Numbered from the stretch's first letter, positions 16,555 to 25,948 are shown. The stretch is DNA of 64,000 nt from GCA-2712985 sp964515905 (GCA_964515905.1 CAZEWK010000010.1:15696-79695), one strand, 5' to 3'. Notes: a model not told the origin generated them from the sequence alone. Numbers and translations are program-made.

Positions 16555-18034
16555 AGTAACCGGATTTAAGGAGCACTCTCGTGTAGCAGCCCCGTACCGT
16601 GATCCCTTGGAACGCCTTGGGGACTTTCAAGAAATTTATACAGAACATGAAATAGATCATTTAACGATCCAGGCTGCACGATGCATGGACTGTGGTGTTC
16701 CGTTTTGCCAATCCCCAGATATAAACCCACTGAACGCACGTAGTGGCTGCCCCATTCATAATCTAATTCCAGAATGGAACGACCTTGTCTACACGGGACA
16801 GTGGAAAGATGCGTTAGATCGCCTGCACAAAACTAACAATTTTCCTGAATTCACCGGCCGTGTATGCCCTGCTCCGTGTGAGGGCTCGTGTGTCCTAGGC
16901 ATCACCGATCCAGCGGTCACAATTAAGAATATCGAAATGGCAATAATCGATCGTGGCTTTGCGGAAGGGTGGGTCCAACCAATTCCTCCCCAATCAAGAA
17001 CCGGCAAGCATGTCGCAATCATCGGTTCTGGGCCTACAGGTCTTGCAGCGGCGGCGCAGCTCAATTCTGCCGGCCACCAAGTGACCGTATATGAGCGAGA
17101 AGACCGCATTGGTGGTCTTCTGATGTACGGGATACCCAATATGAAACTAGATAAGAAAAAAGTAGTTGATCGGCGAGTCGAACTACTAAGACAGGAAGGA
17201 ATAGAGTTTGTCACTAATGCCGATGTTGGTGAAGGGGACAATGGTACGCACTCAGTAACCGATATTTTGTCAAAAACGGATGCACTCCTCTTAGCAACTG
17301 GCGCAACAGTTCCTCGAGATTTACAAATTCCTGGAAGAGGATTAAATGGCGTTCACTTCGCTATGGAGTTCCTTACGGCAAATACAAAAAGCCTTCTGAA
17401 CTCTGAACTCAAAGACGGCAACTTCATTAATGCCAAAGGAAAAGATGTGATTGTAATAGGAGGAGGAGATACTGGGACAGATTGCCTAGGTACTTCTTTA
17501 CGTCATGTGTGTAAGAGTCTGATAAATTTTGAACTTTTTCCCACACCACCCGCTGAAAGATCTAAGAAAAATCCGTGGCCCATATGGCCAGTAACATTTC
17601 AAATTGATTATGGACACGAAGAATCAGCAGCAAGATTCAACAAAGATCCCCGTATTTATTCTATATCCACGACAGAGTTTGTTGGGGATGCTAACGGCAC
17701 TCTTAAAGGCCTCAAAACCACGGATATGGCATTTAAAAATGGAAAATTAGAATCGATTGAGGGAACCGATCGGACCTGGGACGCTGATCTAGTATTTCTG
17801 TCTATGGGTTTTTTGGGCCCGGATCATTATATTTCTCGGCCCCTCAACCTTGAGTTGGACGATCGGTCTAATTACAAAGCTGAAAAAGGTATCTATCAGA
17901 CCTCGGTCCACAAAACTTTTGCAGCGGGGGATTGTCGTAGCGGCCAATCACTTATTGTTCGAGCCATAAATGAGGGACGCGAAGCAGCTCGAGAAATTGA
18001 TCGCTTTCTGACAGGGAGTACAGAACTGCCATAG
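16547..18034 (+). CDS. gltD: Glutamate synthase (NADPH) small subunit
   Basis: The start is taken as the GTG at 16547, which overlaps the last 8 nt of gltB. GGAAG lies 7 nt upstream and the product then begins VGKVTGFKEHSRVAAPYRDP, the usual GltD start (495 residues). An N-terminal Fe-S region has CMDCGVPFCQS and GCPIHNLIPEWNDL with CPAPCEGSC. FAD-binding GSGPTGLAAAAQLNSAGH and NADPH-binding GGGDTGTDCLGTS follow, and a C-terminal AAGDCRSGQSLIVRAI segment contacts FAD. It delivers NADPH electrons to GltB. A longer frame exists upstream inside gltB, but it has no family similarity there. Confidence 0.96.
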   Translation: MGKVTGFKEHSRVAAPYRDPLERLGDFQEIYTEHEIDHLTIQAARCMDCGVPFCQSPDINPLNARSGCPIHNLIPEWNDLVYTGQWKDALDRLHKTNNFPEFTGRVCPAPCEGSCVLGITDPAVTIKNIEMAIIDRGFAEGWVQPIPPQSRTGKHVAIIGSGPTGLAAAAQLNSAGHQVTVYEREDRIGGLLMYGIPNMKLDKKKVVDRRVELLRQEGIEFVTNADVGEGDNGTHSVTDILSKTDALLLATGATVPRDLQIPGRGLNGVHFAMEFLTANTKSLLNSELKDGNFINAKGKDVIVIGGGDTGTDCLGTSLRHVCKSLINFELFPTPPAERSKKNPWPIWPVTFQIDYGHEESAARFNKDPRIYSISTTEFVGDANGTLKGLKTTDMAFKNGKLESIEGTDRTWDADLVFLSMGFLGPDHYISRPLNLELDDRSNYKAEKGIYQTSVHKTFAAGDCRSGQSLIVRAINEGREAAREIDRFLTGSTELP

Positions 18035-18100
18035 TAGATATATTGATCCCCCGATTGCTGTCATGTAAACGCGGAATTGTCCCTTAAATAGATTAACGTA

Positions 18101-18187
18101 TGGTGCCCCCAGGGAGACTCGAACTCCCACGTCCCGAAGGACAACAGATTTTGAGTCTGCCGCGTCTACCAATTCCGCCACAGGGGC
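18101..18187 (-). tRNA. tRNA-Leu (anticodon CAA)
   Basis: The reverse complement starts GCCCCTGTGGCGGAATTGG and ends in an encoded CCA. The acceptor stem pairs GCCCCTG with TGGGGGC, including two G-U pairs. The D-loop GGAATTGGTAGACGC, a long variable arm TTGTCCTTCGGGAC and the T-arm GGGAGTTCGAGTCTCCC are all present, which is the class II form of tRNA-Leu. The anticodon stem CAGA/TCTG holds the loop CTCAAAA, giving anticodon CAA for the UUG codon. It stands alone downstream of gltD on the opposite strand. Confidence 0.97.
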
Positions 18188-18446
18188 TCTAACCATTTTA
18201 CCAGCCATATCTTTACACCGCCGCAAAAGTCATTATAGACAGTCTTACTTAGTCCAAAAACCTTTTGCCGCTTTGACTAAAAACTGTTTCCGATAAAATA
18301 ACAAAAGACATAAAAGCAGAACCACTTTCCGACTTCAATCAACTTTGTGATGGCCATTGTCAAAATCAAATTGAGTTAGTAACAAACGATGAAATTTACC
18401 TACAAAAACACTGTATGTAGCAAACAAAACACGTGAGACAACAAAA

Positions 18447-19073
18447 TTGAACCCACCACCAAAAAAGGATCAGATTTTATCAGTGTCCGGTCCATTGGAG
18501 CGTCTCTATTCACGTATAATGTCTTTGTCTGGACATCGCCATGCTATGAAGGTGCTGGCTGGTGTCTCATTTGTGGAGAGCTCACTGTTTCCGATTCCTC
18601 CCGACGCAATGATGGTACCCATGGTATTGTCAAAACCTCGAAACGCTTTTTGGATAGCTACCGTTTGTACTGTAGCCTCTGTTCTGGGTGGACTTTTAGG
18701 GTATTTTATAGGGTACGGGCTCTGGGAGAGTATCGGACGACCATTGGTAAACTTATACGGTTATGCCGAAAATATGTCTGAATTCTCCGCCAAATACAAT
18801 GAGTGGGGGGCGTGGATAGTGTTTACGGCAGGCATAACACCATTTCCATACAAGGTAATAACTATCGCAAGCGGGTTAACCAGACTTGACCTTCTTATTT
18901 TTGTAGCGGCATCCATTTTATCTCGTGGCCTTCGCTTTTTTCTTATCGCTGCTCTTCTTTATCGATTTGGAGACCCAATACGAATTTTTATTGAAAAAAA
19001 TCTGGCTAAATTTACAATTTTATTTGTAGTGTCACTTTTTCTCGGTTTCGCACTTGTCAAATGGCTAATTTAA
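18447..19073 (+). CDS. YqaA/DedA-family (SNARE-associated) membrane protein
   Basis: This 208-residue inner-membrane protein has several hydrophobic segments and the VTT/DedA-like pattern: LAGVSFVESSLFPIPPDAMMVPMVL near residues 38-62, GGLLGYFIGYGLWESIG near 80-96, FTAGITPFPYKVITIASG near 125-142 and a C-terminal helix. The acidic residue in FVESS and the Pro/Arg-rich re-entrant segments are family hallmarks. Family members affect membrane lipid flipping and proton-motive-force homeostasis. The TTG start at 18447 is the best in-frame option, but an internal ATG at residue 25 is possible. It overlaps dsbB by 13 nt. Confidence 0.85.
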   Translation: MNPPPKKDQILSVSGPLERLYSRIMSLSGHRHAMKVLAGVSFVESSLFPIPPDAMMVPMVLSKPRNAFWIATVCTVASVLGGLLGYFIGYGLWESIGRPLVNLYGYAENMSEFSAKYNEWGAWIVFTAGITPFPYKVITIASGLTRLDLLIFVAASILSRGLRFFLIAALLYRFGDPIRIFIEKNLAKFTILFVVSLFLGFALVKWLI

Positions 19074-19591
19074 CGCGCTATAGTTTCCTTGCTCAACCGA
19101 GGCCAATATTTGCCCTGTTAGGTATAATAAGTCTGGGTAGTCTCGGTTTCGCATTTTATCTAGAAATGTTCCAAAACCTTGCGCCTTGCGTGCTCTGTCG
19201 CTACCAACGCATACCATATATAATGGTCGTAATAATAACTATTGTCGGATTCTTGATATCCACCCAACCTCGATACCGAGACAAAATGAGTTTTATCGCA
19301 ATTTTATGTTCTCTCATTTTTTTTATTGGATCACTAATAGCGTTGTTCCATCTCGGCGTAGAATTGAAATGGTGGGAAGGGACCAATAGTTGCGGTGTTA
19401 CAGGAATAGAAGCGAAAAGCACTGAAATGCTAAAGGAAGCGATTTTGAATGCTCCTACTGCCAATTGCAGTGAAGTTTTATGGCAGTTCTTCGGTGTTTC
19501 ACTCGCAGGATGGAATTTTATTTGGTCCTCATTCCTAACTGTAATCTTAGGATGGATTGCCACCCTCTGGATAAAAGGACAATCGGCATGA
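19061..19591 (+). CDS. dsbB: Disulfide bond formation protein B
   Basis: This 176-residue protein has four predicted transmembrane helices. The first periplasmic redox pair is C43-C46 (APCVLCRYQR) and the second pair is C111/C136. The QR of the first loop and the following helices match the quinone-binding pattern of DsbB, which reoxidises DsbA in the periplasm and passes electrons to ubiquinone. It overlaps the gene before it by 13 nt and coq7 after it by 4 nt (ATGA), so the three genes form an operon. A function tied to quinones fits the coq7 neighbour. Confidence 0.95.
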   Translation: MANLTRYSFLAQPRPIFALLGIISLGSLGFAFYLEMFQNLAPCVLCRYQRIPYIMVVIITIVGFLISTQPRYRDKMSFIAILCSLIFFIGSLIALFHLGVELKWWEGTNSCGVTGIEAKSTEMLKEAILNAPTANCSEVLWQFFGVSLAGWNFIWSSFLTVILGWIATLWIKGQSA

Positions 19592-20160
19592 TTGACCAGA
19601 AAAAAAACAATGAACGACTAAATCCGGAGCGCCTTCCCGGAGATCCAACAGTAACTCAACTTGTCGAACGCATGATACGCGTAGATCACGCCGGAGAGTT
19701 CGGTGCAGCAAGAATATATGAAGGTCAGCTAGCGGTGCTCAAAAACCATCCAAGCGCACAGTTGATTCAGCATATGGCTGAGAAGGAACGAAAACACTTA
19801 GACCATTTCGAAGAGCTTATTGTCGAACGGGGTATCCGCCCTACTGTTTTAAGCCCGGTATGGCATTTATCCGGTTTTATACTTGGAGCTGCGAGTGCTG
19901 CTTTAGGCAAAGATGCGGCGATGGCATGCACAGAAGCCGTCGAAACAGTCATTGACAAACACTACGAAAAACAAATCAACCAATTAGGGCCGGACGAGCA
20001 AGATTTAAAGGAAGCACTTCAAGAATTCCGTAGGGATGAGATAGATCACCGAGATTCGGCAATCGAATCAGGCGCCAAAAATGCCCCTGGATATCAAACG
20101 CTTGGTGCTACTGTTCGCGCCAGCACTCGGCTCGCAATTTGGCTGTCCGAGCGGCTATAG
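19588..20160 (+). CDS. coq7: Demethoxyubiquinone hydroxylase COQ7-type
   Basis: The protein starts at the ATG at 19588, overlapping dsbB by 4 nt, and has 190 residues. It carries the ferritin-like di-iron ligand motifs of COQ7: RVDHAGEFGAARIYEGQ (31-47), the EKERKHLDHFEEL helix (66-77), TEAVETVIDKHYEKQ near residues 116-130 and RRDEIDHRDSAI near 150-161. The enzyme hydroxylates 5-demethoxyubiquinone in ubiquinone synthesis at the membrane face. Alphaproteobacteria use COQ7 in place of the flavin enzyme UbiF, so the gene also supports the taxonomic call. Confidence 0.96.
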   Translation: MIDQKKNNERLNPERLPGDPTVTQLVERMIRVDHAGEFGAARIYEGQLAVLKNHPSAQLIQHMAEKERKHLDHFEELIVERGIRPTVLSPVWHLSGFILGAASAALGKDAAMACTEAVETVIDKHYEKQINQLGPDEQDLKEALQEFRRDEIDHRDSAIESGAKNAPGYQTLGATVRASTRLAIWLSERL

Positions 20161-20190
20161 GTGGTTTTTAAATTTGTATTAGTTCTGTTT

Positions 20191-20751
20191 TTATACGATT
20201 TCGAGCTCACTATCCCAATATAGAAAATCCGACCAGCTTTCGTGCAAATAGTTAGGCGGATATCGACGTCCTACTTTTTGTAGTTCTTGGACAGTGGGGA
20301 CATGCGGCATATGGGCCAAGTGCATGCCAGCTTCATTAACCAGTGAATTCCCTTTCTGCAAATTGCAGACGGCACACGCAGTGATTACATTGGTCCAATT
20401 AGTTAATCCACCACGAGATTTTGGTAGCACGTGATCAAACGTGAGGTCATATGTGTCAAAACCATCTCCACAGTATTGACATGTAAATCCATCCCGTAAA
20501 AAGACATTGAATCGCGTAAAGGCCGGGCGTCTATCAGAGTGAACATACTTTTTGAGGGAAATCACACTGGGTAATCGCATTTGATGGGAGGGAGATCGCA
20601 CTTCTTGCTCATACTCAGCGACGATATTAACGCGATTGAGGAATACAGCCTTCACAGTTTCGTGCCAGGACCATAATGATAATGGGAAGTAGCTCAAAGG
20701 CCGGTAATCCGAATTTAACACCAGTGCTGGACAGATATTTAGCTGCATCAT
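20191..20751 (-). CDS. HNH endonuclease family protein
   Basis: This 186-residue protein opens MMQLNICPALVLNSDYRPLSYFPLSL, typical of a widespread alphaproteobacterial HNH family. The nuclease core has zinc-site cysteines CQYCG near residue 95 and ACAVCN near 127, and between them LTFDHVLPKSRGG with the catalytic DH and N-T-H-type residues. The biological role of this family is not established. It is not accompanied by phage or restriction-modification genes here, so it looks like a stable housekeeping gene. It is convergent with coq7. Confidence 0.9.
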   Translation of the reverse strand: MMQLNICPALVLNSDYRPLSYFPLSLWSWHETVKAVFLNRVNIVAEYEQEVRSPSHQMRLPSVISLKKYVHSDRRPAFTRFNVFLRDGFTCQYCGDGFDTYDLTFDHVLPKSRGGLTNWTNVITACAVCNLQKGNSLVNEAGMHLAHMPHVPTVQELQKVGRRYPPNYLHESWSDFLYWDSELEIV

Positions 20752-20957
20752 CCATCCCTTCCCTTATTTGGCGGTATCAGCCAGAAGCTATGTTTGCTTC
20801 AAACATTTATATTAGTTTAGAAATATTTTATTTCCAATTGATTGAGGCTAGCCTAACCAGCTAAAAATATTTCATCAATAAAAAGAAGCTATAGATAGCA
20901 CTTTGGTTTATTGGTCCGTATTGTCTTTTAGAAATAACTAGTTAGAGGTGGCAAACT

Positions 20958-22178
20958 ATGAATGGTCCCTTATCGCATTTGCAAGTGTTAGATCTTAGTC
21001 GGGTTCTTGCTGGGCCGTGGGCTGCACAAAACCTGGCTGACCTTGGTGCAAATGTAATTAAAATCGAACGTCCTGGAGAAGGTGATGACACCCGAAAATG
21101 GGGTCCTCCTTTTCTTAAAGATCGTAACGGACGTGACACTACCGAAACAGCATATAATATATCAGCCAATCGAAATAAACGTTCTGTAACTATCGATCTT
21201 TCAAAACCTGAAGGTGCGGAACTTGTTCGAAAATTGGCACTTAAATCAGATATTTTGCTAGAAAACTTCCGTGTCGGAGGTGCAGCAAAGTTTGGCCTAG
21301 GTTACCAAGAATTAGCAACCCAAAATTCCGGGTTAATCTATTGTTCTATTACCGGTTTCGGACAGGACGGCCCCTACAGGGACCGCGGAGGATATGACTT
21401 CATCATCCAAGCCATGGGCGGTTTGATGAGCATTACAGGCGAAACAGACGAAAAAGGTGGCGGGCCACAAAAAGTAGGTCTGGCTGTCTCCGATTTATTT
21501 ACTGGTATGTACGCTAGCGTCGCTATACTAGCCGCTATTGCGCACCGAGAACGAACAGGGGAGGGACAATTCATCGATCTTGCCCTTTTGGACTGTACCA
21601 CATCGATACTTTCAATGATGGCAGCAAACTACTTCATGAGCGGACAGTCTCCTGCACGGATGGGAAATGCCCATCCCAATGTTGCACCCTATAGCCTTTA
21701 CGAAACTGCCGACGGAAGTTTGGTAGTCGCAGTCGGGAACGACCAACAATTTTACAGACTTTGCAAAACTCTGGGCATCCCAAAACTGGCAACCGATCCT
21801 TTATTCAAAAATAATAGGGAAAGGTTAAAGAATCGGCTCCAAATGGATGCAAACCTTTGCCCCGTTATCAAAAAATGGAAATCAAGAGAATTGCAAGATG
21901 CACTGAATGTAGCTCTAGTACCATGTGGAGCAGTTAACTCTGTTGGCGAAGTTTTCGACGACCCCCACGTAAAACATCGAGGAATAAAAACTATCCTCAC
22001 ACACCCACTCTCTGGCACAGTAAGTGTCGCTGGAAGCCCAATTCGATTGTCAAAAACACCCGTCACGTACCGCCACCCCCCACCACTACTTGGCGAACAC
22101 ACAGACGAAGTATTAACAGAAGAATTAGGGCTGCAGCCAGGTGACATTGCCAAACTTCGTCACCAGCATATTCTTTAA
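20958..22178 (+). CDS. CaiB/BaiF family CoA transferase
   Basis: This 406-residue protein has the type III CoA-transferase pattern. LQVLDLSRVLAGPWAAQNLADLGA opens the Rossmann fold (8-31), then KIERPGEGDDTRKWGPP (34-50), NKRSVTIDLSKPEG (73-86), a GYDFIIQAMGGLM segment near 141-153 and QKVGLAVSDLFTGMYA near 170-185, which holds the catalytic aspartate. Such enzymes move CoA between carboxylic acids. The donor and acceptor are not known, although formyl-CoA and succinyl-CoA types share this length. GAGGTG ten nt before the ATG acts as ribosome-binding site. Confidence 0.93.
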   Translation: MNGPLSHLQVLDLSRVLAGPWAAQNLADLGANVIKIERPGEGDDTRKWGPPFLKDRNGRDTTETAYNISANRNKRSVTIDLSKPEGAELVRKLALKSDILLENFRVGGAAKFGLGYQELATQNSGLIYCSITGFGQDGPYRDRGGYDFIIQAMGGLMSITGETDEKGGGPQKVGLAVSDLFTGMYASVAILAAIAHRERTGEGQFIDLALLDCTTSILSMMAANYFMSGQSPARMGNAHPNVAPYSLYETADGSLVVAVGNDQQFYRLCKTLGIPKLATDPLFKNNRERLKNRLQMDANLCPVIKKWKSRELQDALNVALVPCGAVNSVGEVFDDPHVKHRGIKTILTHPLSGTVSVAGSPIRLSKTPVTYRHPPPLLGEHTDEVLTEELGLQPGDIAKLRHQHIL

Positions 22179-22181
22179 GTT

Positions 22182-22847
22182 TTATGCCATCCCTGTGAAA
22201 CAATCTCGTAAAAATTTACTGCCGATTTGAAGTCCTTCTTGATCAATACTGTGACCAAGACCGGAACAAATATGCCATTGAGCCGCGACATCTAAAGACG
22301 CAAACTTTTGTGTACTCTCAAGCATTGCACTTGCTGGGATTAATTCATCTGAATCACCGTGCACCATGATAACTGGTGGTTTGGACATCACGCTATTTCT
22401 GCTACCCCCTAGTCCTATCAATCGGCCCGAATAACCTACGACACCGGCCAGCCTATCGTTATGCCGAAGAGCCACATATAAACCCATCATAGTGCCTTGA
22501 CTAAACCCAACCAAAGCTAATCGATCCGGGGGCACTTTGGTTCGTGATAATTGCTCTTCCATGAAATTTGTAAGAATTGGGGCCGTGTCCTGCACACCCG
22601 ACATCATAGCCTCCTCGGTATGTTCGTGAATACTAAACCATTGGCGTCCTTGCGGTGCCATATCGTAAACATAGGGGGCATTAGGAGAGACAAATTCAGT
22701 ATCCGGCATTTGTTTCGCCCAATAAGGGGCCAAACTAATGAGATCATTCCCGTCAGCACCAATACCATGCAGGAAAATAACCAAATTTCGCGGCGAACGG
22801 CCGCTTGCGGCAGGATAACTAGGACCTGTTAATGTCGGAATAACCAT
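22182..22847 (-). CDS. Phospholipase/carboxylesterase family alpha/beta hydrolase
   Basis: This 221-residue protein has VIFLHGIGADGNDLISLAPYW-type opening motifs (residues about 23-45), the nucleophile elbow VGFSQGTMM (Ser near 118), an aspartate in VHGDSDELIPAS near 170 and histidine in GLGHSIDQEG near 203. This matches the carboxylesterase/lysophospholipase family (YpfH-like). The natural substrate is unknown. It ends 4 nt from the end of the CoA-transferase gene on the opposite strand, so the two genes are convergent with almost no spacer. Confidence 0.92.
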   Translation of the reverse strand: MVIPTLTGPSYPAASGRSPRNLVIFLHGIGADGNDLISLAPYWAKQMPDTEFVSPNAPYVYDMAPQGRQWFSIHEHTEEAMMSGVQDTAPILTNFMEEQLSRTKVPPDRLALVGFSQGTMMGLYVALRHNDRLAGVVGYSGRLIGLGGSRNSVMSKPPVIMVHGDSDELIPASAMLESTQKFASLDVAAQWHICSGLGHSIDQEGLQIGSKFLRDCFTGMA

Positions 22848-22950
22848 TTAGCACATACCAGTATAGGTTTTTGACAATCTAAAATTACGTTATTAATACA
22901 TCAACAGAAATTACCAATACTGTTTCTTTACAAACTCGATAATTATCTCT

Positions 22951-23808
22951 ATGCCTCAATTAAATAATATAGTTCCTTTGGTTACACGTTTTGCACCTAG
23001 CCCCACAGGTTATATGCATTTAGGTCATGCCTACGCGGCAATTTTTGCCTGGCGCGCTGCTCGCGAACAAAATGGCCGGTTCTTGCTACGCATTGAAGAT
23101 ATCGACTCAACTCGATGTCGACCTGAATTCGAGGAAGCTATTTTAGAGGATTTACAATGGCTTGGTTTAGATTGGGATGGACAACCACGACGACAATCAG
23201 AAAACATCACAGACTATAAACGGGCACTCGATAAATTATGGGCATTAAACATCGTATATCCATGTTTTTGTACCCGAAGTGAGATCCTAGCTGAAATCGC
23301 CAATGCAGATGCTGCCCCTCACACAACGGATGAAGTAGCTTATCCCGGAATTTGCAGGATATTAACCGAAAAGGAGAGAAATGCGCGTATAACAAGTGGT
23401 GCCCCATACGCGTTACGGCTTGATATGAGCAAAGCATATGATTTAACAGGGCCCCTGGTATGGTCCGATCGAAGGCAAGGGAACCAAAACATAGACTGCA
23501 GTGCGGGCGATATCGTCATCGCCCGAAAGGACATTCCAACGAGTTACCATCTAGCAGTATCTTTAGATGATCATCGACAGAGAGTAACACTAGTAACCAG
23601 AGGCGAAGATCTTTTTCAATCCACCCATGTGCATCGAATCCTTCAAGCTTTACTTGGGCTAAATATACCGGAATGGCATCACCATAAACTGATTATGAAT
23701 GCGGAAGGCAACCGGCTATCCAAACGGGGGCGGGCTTTAACAATTCGTTCCTTGAAAAGAGCTGGAGAAAGCCCGACCAGTATTCGAGAAATGGTCGGGC
23801 TCACGTGA
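22951..23808 (+). CDS. gluQ: Glutamyl-Q tRNA(Asp) synthetase
   Basis: This 285-residue protein is a truncated glutamyl-tRNA synthetase paralogue without an anticodon-binding domain. It has the HIGH-type motif FAPSPTGYMHLGHA (residues 15-28), the zinc site CFCTRSE...YPGIC and the KMSKS-type motif GNRLSKRG. GluQRS attaches glutamate to queuosine at position 34 of tRNA-Asp. The length matches the family rather than full GltX (about 470 residues). No queuosine genes are adjacent. Confidence 0.95.
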   Translation: MPQLNNIVPLVTRFAPSPTGYMHLGHAYAAIFAWRAAREQNGRFLLRIEDIDSTRCRPEFEEAILEDLQWLGLDWDGQPRRQSENITDYKRALDKLWALNIVYPCFCTRSEILAEIANADAAPHTTDEVAYPGICRILTEKERNARITSGAPYALRLDMSKAYDLTGPLVWSDRRQGNQNIDCSAGDIVIARKDIPTSYHLAVSLDDHRQRVTLVTRGEDLFQSTHVHRILQALLGLNIPEWHHHKLIMNAEGNRLSKRGRALTIRSLKRAGESPTSIREMVGLT

Positions 23809-23963
23809 TAAGTAGTTCGAAAATCAATGAGCGTTCCCATCTAAGGCATGAGCGATACAGTTCAAATATTTTCGAGTGTGATAGCGCTGGACAAACTCAT
23901 GTTTCTATTCAATCGTTGAAATTAGATCTCTTATCCCCAATTTAACAACTGTGAAAAATAACC

Positions 23964-25637
23964 ATGCCGTCATCTAACAATTCAGAAGACAAATTGATCA
24001 ACACATGTGAAAGCGCTCTCGCATCAGCAAATCAGCTTGAGGGTCACATTCGGTCCCTTATAGCTAAGAAAGTTTTCCTAAAAGGGCGCATCGAATCGAC
24101 AAAAATTACTGCCAATCAATTCTCACTGCACGGCTATGCGTGGCTGGCTACCTATGTTGAATCGTTACGTCAACTTCTTAATTGGTCGAAGCGACTGAAA
24201 AACGGAAATAGCTTTGGCGATCTAGAACAATTAATACTGAAAGCGGGATTTGGTGAGTATCTCGCCCAAATCAGAGGTGGAATACCCATGAGCCAGTTAG
24301 AAATTGCTCGGCTCTCTGACTTTGGTGCCAATGAAAAAGTTGAACGAGAGTTTCTAACTTCTGACGTGATGCTGGTAATTCAGGAAGGGAATAGCCCCAA
24401 GGTTCGGCAAGCATTAGCAGAACTCATGATTAACAATAATTTTGGGAACGTCGGGCTACAAGAATCAAGCTTAGAAATGATCCGGGACCAATTTAAGAAA
24501 TTCTCAGATGAAAAAATTGCCCCTCATGCTCAAACATGGCACATGAATGACTCCTTGATACCCGATCATCTGATTTCCGACATGTCGGATCTGGGTGTGT
24601 TCGGCCTAACAATCCCGGAAAAGTGGGGTGGGTCCGAATCTGGAAAAACAGCGATGTGCCTGGTAACAGAGGAGTTATGCCGTGGATATTTGGGGGTTGG
24701 CTCCCTCGTCACACGCACTGAGATAGCGGCCGACCTTATCCGCGAACATGGCACAGACTTGCAGAAATTGAGATGGCTGGCACCCTTGGCTGAAGGAAAA
24801 CTATTGCCGACCGCTCTCTTCACAGAACCAGATACAGGCTCTGACCTTGCCTCCGTGGGCACGCGTGCCATTCGATCTGGAACCAAATACCAGGTAACTG
24901 GTGCCAAGACCTGGGCCACCCATGCCTCACGAGCTGATCTAATGACTGTACTTGTTAGAACGGAGCAAAACCAAGTCGGGCATAAGGGAGTAAGTATTTT
25001 AGTGGCCCCCAAACCTAGAGGAACGGATGATAACCCCTTCCCCTTAACGGGAATGAGCGGGACCGAAATAAAGGTCATTGGCTATCGGGGGATGAAAGAG
25101 TACGAAATCGCCTTTGATGGATTCGAAGTTCCAACAGATTGCCTACTGGGCGAGGTTGAAGGACAAGGATTTAAACAGCTAATGAGCGGAATGGAAACTG
25201 CCAGGATACAAACAGCGGCGCGTGCCATCGGAGTTGCGCAGAATGCTTTGGAACTTGGTCTATCCTATTCCCTAGAACGATATCAGTTTGGACGACCAAT
25301 TTACGATTTCCCCCGAATATCTGCAAAACTAACATCTATGATGGTGGAAATAATGATATGCCGGCAACTAACTTGGTCTGCTGCTCGTGAGAAAGATGCG
25401 GGCCGTAGATGCGATATAGAGGCCGGTATGGCAAAACTTCTGTCAGCCCGTGTTGCTTGGTCAGCCGCAGACAACGCCATGCAAATTCACGGTGGCAACG
25501 GGTATGCGGTAGAATTCCCCATAAGTCGCGTACTGATGGATTCGCGTATTTTAAATGTTTTTGAGGGCACCGGAGAAATACAGGCCCAAATTATCTCCAA
25601 AAGATTACTGGAAACAAATCAAACACCTGCAGCATAA
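23964..25637 (+). CDS. Acyl-CoA dehydrogenase with N-terminal extension, possibly methylsuccinyl-CoA dehydrogenase type
   Basis: This 557-residue protein has a standard acyl-CoA dehydrogenase unit from about residue 165, with FTEPDTGSDLAS, TGAKTWATHASRADLM, a QFGRPI segment, and the C-terminal NAMQIHGGNGYAVEFPISR and FEGTGEIQ. In front is an unusual helical extension of about 160 residues, including HGYAWLATYVESLRQLLNWSKRL and GEYLAQIRGGIPMSQLEIAR. Length and extension resemble (2S)-methylsuccinyl-CoA dehydrogenase of the ethylmalonyl-CoA pathway, but no other gene of that pathway is in the window. Electrons would go to the nearby EtfAB. The specific substrate is inference. Confidence 0.88.
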   Translation: MPSSNNSEDKLINTCESALASANQLEGHIRSLIAKKVFLKGRIESTKITANQFSLHGYAWLATYVESLRQLLNWSKRLKNGNSFGDLEQLILKAGFGEYLAQIRGGIPMSQLEIARLSDFGANEKVEREFLTSDVMLVIQEGNSPKVRQALAELMINNNFGNVGLQESSLEMIRDQFKKFSDEKIAPHAQTWHMNDSLIPDHLISDMSDLGVFGLTIPEKWGGSESGKTAMCLVTEELCRGYLGVGSLVTRTEIAADLIREHGTDLQKLRWLAPLAEGKLLPTALFTEPDTGSDLASVGTRAIRSGTKYQVTGAKTWATHASRADLMTVLVRTEQNQVGHKGVSILVAPKPRGTDDNPFPLTGMSGTEIKVIGYRGMKEYEIAFDGFEVPTDCLLGEVEGQGFKQLMSGMETARIQTAARAIGVAQNALELGLSYSLERYQFGRPIYDFPRISAKLTSMMVEIMICRQLTWSAAREKDAGRRCDIEAGMAKLLSARVAWSAADNAMQIHGGNGYAVEFPISRVLMDSRILNVFEGTGEIQAQIISKRLLETNQTPAA

Positions 25638-25698
25638 CTGCGCGCTGCATCTTCTATTTATGTTTAAATCTCTTTTATGCGATTGAGGCCACTGACCT

Positions 25699-25902
25699 AT
25701 GGAAGCTTTTGAAGCCGTTTTCCCAATGTTGATTGTCATAGCACTGTTGACCGTCCTGATTGTACTAGCTATTGGCATCATTGGCATGTTGAAAGGTGGC
25801 CAATTCAATCAGCGGTACGGCAATAAACTGATGCGTCTGCGCGTTATATGCCAGGGGATCGCAATAATCTTAATAATCTTATTCGTGATATTATTTCGAT
25901 GA
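25699..25902 (+). CDS. Small two-helix membrane protein (HIG1/twin-transmembrane type)
   Basis: This 67-residue protein has two hydrophobic helices (about 8-31 and 48-66) joined by a short polar loop with GGQFNQRYGNKLMRLRV. The RYGNKLMRLRV segment and overall size match HIG1-domain/twin-transmembrane proteins common in Alphaproteobacteria, where related proteins have been linked to respiratory complexes. The gene lies between the acyl-CoA dehydrogenase and etfB on the same strand, so it may be part of an electron-transfer operon. The exact function is unknown. Confidence 0.85.
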   Translation: MEAFEAVFPMLIVIALLTVLIVLAIGIIGMLKGGQFNQRYGNKLMRLRVICQGIAIILIILFVILFR

Positions 25903-25948
25903 CAGCAGGTGTTCTGTTCCATGTCTATTCCAGACAAACCCATAACGT

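Noticed and set aside
16789..17241. 150-residue open frame on the minus strand inside gltD
   Set aside because: It is antisense to a well-supported gene, has no recognisable domain, and its composition reflects the complement of gltD codons.
24566..25078. 170-residue open frame on the minus strand inside the acyl-CoA dehydrogenase gene
   Set aside because: It is antisense to conserved dehydrogenase motifs and shows no family similarity; a shadow frame.
25688..25694. GCCACTG, part of a cobalamin-riboswitch-like box, upstream of the two-helix membrane protein
   Set aside because: Only 61 nt separate the preceding gene from the next start, too little for a cobalamin riboswitch, and no other conserved segments were seen.
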